A stretch of 64,000 nt of DNA from Ambrosia x helenae (lineage: Eukaryota > Streptophyta > Magnoliopsida > Asterales > Asteraceae). The DNA lies in NCBI GenBank assembly GCA_030844895.1, contig CM061228.1, forward strand, positions 37,200,626-37,264,625, in the 5' to 3' direction. Below the pieces are notes generated by a model, which was given only the letters and a program-made list of their open reading frames with translations, was not told the DNA's origin and did not search any database. Every line of letters begins with the position of its first letter. Positions within the stretch are counted from its first letter, which is position 1. Both the position numbers and the translations under genes were made by a program. Below are positions 58,386 through 64,000 of the stretch, piece after piece.

Positions 58386-59687
58386 CTAGATTACAACGCA
58401 TGCCCTTAATGTTTAAAATTGATGAGTTTGTACTTTATGTTCTAAAATCTTGCACGTTACGTCCTTTGACACTAACCTAGTTAGATTTTAACTGAAATGT
58501 GAGGGTAAATTCGTTTTATTTTTATTTTTTTTTCTATTTTAGGGTCTATTTATGTATTTAAGTTAAAGTTTTATATCAAAATAAAATATATATGTTACAT
58601 ATATACCCCATCTCTCTCTCTTATCACTTCTCCGCCGCCTTCACCAGACACCACCACTACCGCTACACATCAGTCATCATCTACCCCATCGTGCGCTATT
58701 TAACTTCTTGTCTTTCCTCGTATCTTTAAACTTGATCATATTTTATACAAAATCTTAACCATAAACATATATATTTAAAATGGCATCTAAAGACAGATAC
58801 AACCATTTTATTACAAAAAATAATAGTTACCTGTTTGGCAGCAAAAACAAACAAGAACATTAATATTAAGAGTTTATGCTTTTTTTTTTTTTTTTTTTTT
58901 ATCATTTATATACAAATCAAACAAGAACTTCACCATTGTCACTTGTCAGCGCATCAATAATAATGTTATCAGGTTGCTTTAATTCCAACAAACAACTTCC
59001 GGTGGAGGATAATTAAGATCAAGATCAAACGTTAATGGTTTCTCTTGTTTCATCAACCGTTCAAATGAATAGCTGAAACTATTAACCGGTGCAGAATCTA
59101 AATCGCCTCTGGTACAGTGGTACCGATTGTGAACGAGGGTCGCCGGCTACTGATCTTTCCAATCTAAAGATATTATTAATATTCACATTCATTTGTGGAC
59201 GATAAAGATACAGCGGGAACCCATTGGAATAATGTGAGAGGGTAAGATCAAGGGCTTCCGGCGGAAGTAGAGGAGCGGCGGCGGTGACAGACTCGACGGC
59301 GGTGACGTGGAGTTGGGAATCAGGGAAGTTGGTTTTGGCTTTGGAGCCATGAAACTGATGGTTATGGGCAGGCGGTGGCAGGTGGCGCCGCTGGTGGTGG
59401 TGGTGTCTGGTGGAGGCGGTGGAGAAGTGATGTGAGAGTGAGAGATGGGAGTGAGAGATGGGGTTGAGAGAGAGGGGGTATATATGTAACACATATATTT
59501 CATTTTGATGCAAAACTTTAACTTAAATTTATAAATGGACCATATAACAGTAAAAAGAAGAATTTACTCTCAAATTTCAGTTAAAATTTAATTGGGCTGG
59601 TGTCAAAAGACGTAACGTGCAAGATTTTGTAACATAAAGTACAAAACTCATCAATTTAAAAAATAAAGGACATTATTTGTAATCTGG
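58386..59687. mobile_element. long-TIR DNA transposon carrying a gene fragment
   Basis: Inverted terminal repeats of nearly 300 bases: CTAGATTACAA at 58386 against CCAGATTACAA on the other strand at 59687, continuing through the CATCTCTCTCTC blocks. TIR length suggests a Mutator-like element, but I see only TA at both borders, not a 9-base duplication. The interior holds part of an ERF gene and no transposase. Confidence 0.75.
58979..59357 (-). pseudogene. captured fragment of EAR-motif ERF transcription factor
   Basis: The minus strand reads GSKAKTNFPDSQLH, the end of an AP2/ERF domain as in group VIII ERFs, then a serine/alanine/proline region (LLPPEALDLTLS, IFRLERSVAGD). After a frame change it ends with ERLMKQEKPLTFDLDLNYPP and a stop at 58979. 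DLDLNYPP is an EAR repression motif. The DNA-binding part upstream of GSKAK is absent, and the sequence joins TIR DNA. The parent gene would repress transcription through GCC boxes. Confidence 0.75.
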
Positions 59688-59920
59688 TATAAATATAAAT
59701 GACAAAACTTATAATTCAGTCCTAATAAATTAACCGCTAAAATGTCATCAGCACACGCACGCATAACTTAATAACGACTGTTTTTATCTTTTGTCAAGTT
59801 GTATATCATATGCATGGCTTAAGTTTTATGTATTTTACATTAAAAAAAGGCATCATGAATTCGATTCACTTTTATACGCATCTGTAGTCATTTGAATTTG
59901 TGTTTTTCTTCCACATGTCA
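59688..59920. other. remaining primase intron DNA
   Basis: No feature recognised; ends in the acceptor of the exon at 59922. Confidence 0.5.
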
Positions 59921-60215
59921 GATACCAGGCCTTCATAGGTGTGTTGAGGAGATTGTCTGTTCTTTCATTTATCCTAGGATTGATATGAAGGTTAGTAATC
60001 TGTCTTACCTTCACCATTTTTAGTAAGTGGTTTTCTGTTTTTACTTTAATCCTCTACTTTATAATTTACTTGTGCATTCTATAATTGAAATTTTTTGCAA
60101 TTAGTTATACAAAGTTATATTTAAACTCATTTGAGCTCACATCACAGGTTTCAAAACACATGAACCATTTGCTGAAGGCACCCTTTTGTGTACACCCCCA
60201 AAACGCGTTAGTAGT

Positions 60216-60299
60216 CTTTGATGTCCATGTGTACGATACAAAAGTATATCGACATTTTGAATTTTCTTTGAATTTATAAATGTCAACCTTTTTTCCTCC
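60216..60299. other. decayed primase 3' sequence
   Basis: The frame continues past CVHP but no longer matches primase confidently. Confidence 0.4.
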
Positions 60300-60850
60300 A
60301 TTATAAACTTTTATAGATCTAAACTAAAATATCTAGAACAACCACACAAAAAAGAAGATATAGCGACGAAAACAGGTGACAAAACTCTTATTTAACCCAA
60401 ACCTAAAAACACCCCCCAATACCCTAGATCTTCACCAAATAGTGAAGATCTAATCAATAGATGTTCAGTGTAAACAACTGATTATAAACAATCAGTTAAT
60501 ACACTATAGAAAATATAATAAACACTTACAAAGAGACGAAGACAAGATACAATACAGACGATCAGATGATTAGACGAAAACGATGAGTCTTCTAATATGA
60601 AGACTCAGAGACGAGAAAGAAATACGAAACAAAAATATGAAACCCTAATGATCAAAATATCTTAACACTAGAATATATAGCTGCACACACAAGCTGGACC
60701 CTTCGAGAAGCCTTGGGCTGCTCATCTAGACTGGGCTTATCCACTTTTATATCAATACGGGCCTGCACATAACTCAGCCCAACTATTAGAAAATAAACAT
60801 AACAAATGTAATAATACTTGAATTATTTATAATACCATATATTTTTAACA
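60300..60850 (-). repeat. copia 3' LTR (left end uncertain)
   Basis: On the minus strand the LTR starts TGTTAAAAAT at 60850, directly after a polypurine tract TTAAGGGGGCG (60851-60861). The far end was not fixed. Confidence 0.55.
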
Positions 60851-60862
60851 CGCCCCCTTAAT

Positions 60863-61451
60863 TCAAGTATTAAACATATCAAACATATTCAACTCTTTAC
60901 AAAAAACTTTGTGTTGTTCAACACTAAGTCCTTTAGTGAACCCATCAACAATTTGACACTGAGTTTCAATCTTTTCGGGCTGAATTATACCCCCAATAAC
61001 TTTTTCTCTCAAAAAATGCAGGTCTAACTCAAAGTGCTTAATCCTATCATGGAATACATGATTAGAAGCAATTGAGATGGCTGCTTTACTATCACAAAAC
61101 AACTTCATAGGCAAATCAACCTTAACTTTCAATTCATACAAAATATTTTTCAGCCAAATCATTTCACAGGCAGCAGAACACATTGCTCGGTATTCAGCCT
61201 CAGCTGATGACCGAGAAACCGTGTTTTGCTTCTTGCTTTTCCAAGATACTAAAGACTTACCAAGTTAAATACAATATCCTGACACTGACTTCTTAGTTTC
61301 CAGAAACTTAGCCCAGTCAGAATCAGCATAACCAGTTAAGCTAAGATCATCACTCTTGCTAATTAAAACACCCTTTCCCGGTGACATCGTCAAGTACCTT
61401 AACAATCTTAAGGCAACTTGAAGATGACCATTTGAGGGCTTGTGCATATAC
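60863..61451 (-). pseudogene. copia RT/RNase H C-terminal fragment
   Basis: Reads LQYMHKPSNGHLQVALRLLR, then YADSDWAKFLETKKSVSGY, SSAEAEYRAM, CDSKAAISIA and the conserved end (VDGFTKGL). One in-frame stop at 61265 within the SGYC region. Upstream pol is cut off by the LTR at 61452. A different copia lineage from the SIRE-like element. Confidence 0.85.
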
Positions 61452-64000
61452 TGTAACACCCCAACCGATGACGGAAACATCGAGGTGTCACGTAGTGATG
61501 ATTGTTCAAAAGCTCATGGTACTAAAGTGTAAATATTTTATTCAATGCTTCAAGTTACAATTACATATATCATCAAGTACAAATACTATTCCACATGTTG
61601 TCTTGATTAAGCCTTTACTAAGTCCACATGTCCTACATGACATATCTCAACAATCAACCTGAAACATGTACGAAAATATTTTGTCAACATAAATAATGTT
61701 GGTGAGTACACTTAGTTTTGTGTACATATAGTATAAGTATGAAAATGTTTACAATTTAAGTGTCATGAGTCATTCAAGGAAAATATGGAAAACACGTAAG
61801 TACACAACGCAGGTCAAAATCAAACCTCTTATGTGACAAAGATTAAAGCATTAACAATGACCTAGGACTTCTCACACACATAGGTACTTTCCACTAGGCA
61901 GGTTGTTAATCCAAATAGCGTTATCCACTGTTAAAGTCGGCTAGCTAAGTTGATGATTTTGTAATGATTGCAAGTATACTACGTTTATGTTAAAGCATAA
62001 AGCACAAAAATTCAAAGCATAACACGTGTATGAATTGTATGTAAAAACATTTATGAATATGTGTAAGTGTAAGATTCATAGGTGTACATGTTTCACCCCA
62101 ACAGTGCAAGAAAACGAAAAAGGCATAAGTATACTCATTGTTTTGTTAAGCGCGATAAATCCAAACAAAACCCGAACAAGATAACAAATGGGAATTCCGA
62201 AGAACTCAACCTATACGTATAATAATACAAATGAGGAATAATAACTTAAAAATCTAAGGCATCTTTTAATCTAAGGCATCAGGGTTTGCTAGACTTATGT
62301 GGGGAAGATAAAGTGTTTACGTTAACTCAAACTTAATAATAATTTCGAATTCAAGAAATATATCATGATTTAAGATAAATATATGACCAAGAAAATAAAT
62401 ATTACTATTTTAATATTTTAAATAAAATATTCAAGTAATTTATTCAAAGATTTTAGTTAACTAACATAACTAATTTATATAATTACAATAATTGTAATTA
62501 ATTACATAAATGTATACAATTAAATAAAACATACACACTTATGTTTTTCACACTTAGAAATATTTCAATTTTTTTAAAAAAATATTCATAAAACAGGTTT
62601 TATAATTTATATTTAATTAAATAATTAAATAATTAGTTATGACTAATTAAATATAAATAAGCTAAAAATATAAGCTATGGTCCAAATATAATATTTTGGA
62701 GAAAAATGATTATTTTCTGATGTAATAGAGGGGAAATAATTTTTCTATATTTTTTCTCAATTTATTGGCATTTAAAACAGATTTAATGAATTTAAATCAT
62801 ATTTTAATGATTAAAAATGATAAAAACAGCAAAAACAACTATTTTCTGGGAAAATAATTTTTTTATCCATTTATAATACTTAGAAAAAAAAAATTTCCAG
62901 AAATTTTGAGATCAAAATCATTAAAAACGAATTTTTAATCAATTAAATATGATTAAAAGAGTTTAAATTAATAAAATTATGAAAATAAGATATTTTGCAC
63001 AAACTAAAAATATGATAATTTTCTACGAGGTGTCAAGATACTACACCTAAAATTCATGATTTTTGGAGCAAAAATGAATTTTCTATGAATATTACAAGTT
63101 TATAATTATTATAAATGTTTATATTATATATGATAAAAAATATATAAAAAAAATAAAAACCGAAATGAAATAGGGGAAGCTCTCGTTTTAAGATAAACAC
63201 CCAAACCACTAGACTAAGTCCCATGTTTGATGATTTAAATGAAACTAAACTATATTTATATAATATATCTAAACTCATCTTCTTTCCCATGTACAAACCC
63301 CAACCCTAGAATCTTAGTAACCTTAATTCGTATGATATATCCCCAGATTTCATAGGGCTATTAAAGAGTAATGATTAAGAAACAATATGGCATAGAGATA
63401 TCAGACTTACAACCACGAATGATGATCGAAAAAGTAAAGGAAGGGGGCAAACTTCAAGTCACGAATTGGGGGGCTTGGAGTCACGATTAGTTATGTTTTT
63501 TAGTGGGTTTGTGTTGTGCAATAGTGCAGCAGACTAATGGTTCCATCGGTTTATATAATTGATCGAGAAAATAGCCATTTGAATGAGTTTTAAGGCCGAT
63601 AACAGTTCCGGCGGTTTCACATCAGTCACCCAATTTAAAAGCAGTTTAATAACTCGTTACTGATAGGTTTTTGTGTTGGAATTTAAAGTAAAATGATGGA
63701 GAAACATTAGGCAATAATAAAAACGAATGAAAACGGCCAAATAATGACATTTTAAACTCGCCGGAGTAAAATTCCGTGACCGGAATTTCCGATCGGAAAC
63801 AGAAGGGACGGGGTGGGGGTTGGGGGTTGGGTCTTGATTTCAAAATTCAACTTTCATCAATTGGTAGGATAGGTCCCTCTAGTTTAATTTGGTTAGTTTA
63901 AATATAGTTTGGTTAAATATTCTTATATAAAACTTAACATGACTAACCAAATTTAACTTAAATGTTTTATCACTGTCCCGATCAAAACTTTGACGGTTTC
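61452..64000 (-). mobile_element. gypsy LTR, reversed, runs off the window
   Basis: Plus strand begins TGTAACACCCCAACCGATG, the complement of the 3' end of the LTR at 41384-41420, and keeps its order (TTTTGTCAACATA with GGTGAG, a long AT-rich middle). Inserted in the copia fragment. The far end is outside the window, so the target duplication and solo status cannot be judged. Confidence 0.75.

Larger units (their letters stand above)
54510..60215 (+). pseudogene. DNA primase small subunit, unprocessed pseudogene
   Basis: Eleven exon remnants follow the order of the eukaryotic primase catalytic subunit, mostly with GT/AG borders: about 54510-54591 (FPHADMSKWMAYANG, after a small frame-breaking insertion), to 54934 (GKHPACDQSYF, then KCPSKIDIGSVYSVD), 55042-55120, 55216-55327 (ISDYNDVRYCCSGADVC), 55420-55496 (GVHCWVCDAK), about 55891-55944 (NNEQRLAIADYFRMYK), 56032-56079, 56166-56258, about 56515-56617 (LRGKWQGHRR), 59922-59990 (LHRCVEEIVCSFIYPR), 60148-60215 (SKHMNHLLKAPFCVHP). 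In-frame stops lie in 55216-55327 and 55420-55496. The catalytic FDID motif reads FAIN across the intron. The family makes RNA primers with polymerase alpha at replication forks; this copy cannot. Confidence 0.9.

Noticed and set aside
59082..59513. Intact 143-codon host gene
   Set aside because: It begins in TIR sequence and is frameshifted before the EAR motif; better read as a captured ERF fragment.

Overview
This window looks like heterochromatic or intergenic DNA from a flowering plant, probably a eudicot. It holds several layers of nested LTR retrotransposons (Ty1-copia SIRE-like, Ty3-gypsy chromovirus/Tekay-like and Athila/Tat-like), small Helitrons, MITEs, a SINE and a TIR element carrying a plant ERF-gene fragment. 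The nuclear-gene remnant is a decayed DNA primase small subunit gene with plant-style introns. The repeat mix would fit Asteraceae, but that is an inference. I see no intact host gene, rRNA, functional tRNA gene or CRISPR array.

Layout. 1-1998: reversed gypsy LTR, cut by the window edge. 1999-2489: short-repeat DNA and a Helitron-like piece. 2490-24833: an old minus-strand gypsy element whose LTR-like copies (2490-3576 plus 18109-18985, and 21957-24833) bracket a degraded gag and an extra acidic ORF. A non-autonomous Athila/Tat-like element (3577-18108, target duplication AGGGC) sits inside the left copy, and its left LTR is largely inverted. A SIRE-like copia element (3916-11680) sits inside that inverted LTR. 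24834-29139: LTR-like piece, truncated copia element (25690-27466), SINE with a 13-bp target duplication (27712-27934), possible MITE (28116-28402), plain DNA.

29145-53820: one minus-strand gypsy element (target duplication GTTTA). Its 3' LTR carries a solo Athila-like LTR. Its 5' LTR is split by a plus-strand gypsy element (38912-49214, target duplication AGATC) and by a gag-only copia derivative (50144-52742, target duplication TTATA). 53826-60290: the primase pseudogene, at least ten recognisable exon remnants, with introns filled by an hAT-type MITE, Helitrons and a long-TIR element carrying an EAR-motif ERF fragment. 60300-64000: a copia 3' end interrupted by another reversed gypsy LTR.

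Most striking: in two unrelated elements (the copia at 3916-11680 and the gypsy at 38912-49214) the genomic sequence just upstream of the 5' LTR has been copied inside the element, directly upstream of the 3' LTR, replacing the normal 3' end of the internal region. The gypsy junction is a patchwork of short alternating pieces. This suggests repeated one-sided, LTR-primed repair synthesis followed by end joining. Also notable are LTRs carrying tRNA-like modules of opposite polarity, clusters of perfect hairpins in LTRs, and a short motif (TCAGYAGT and its complement) scattered many times through the copia element in both coding and noncoding parts.
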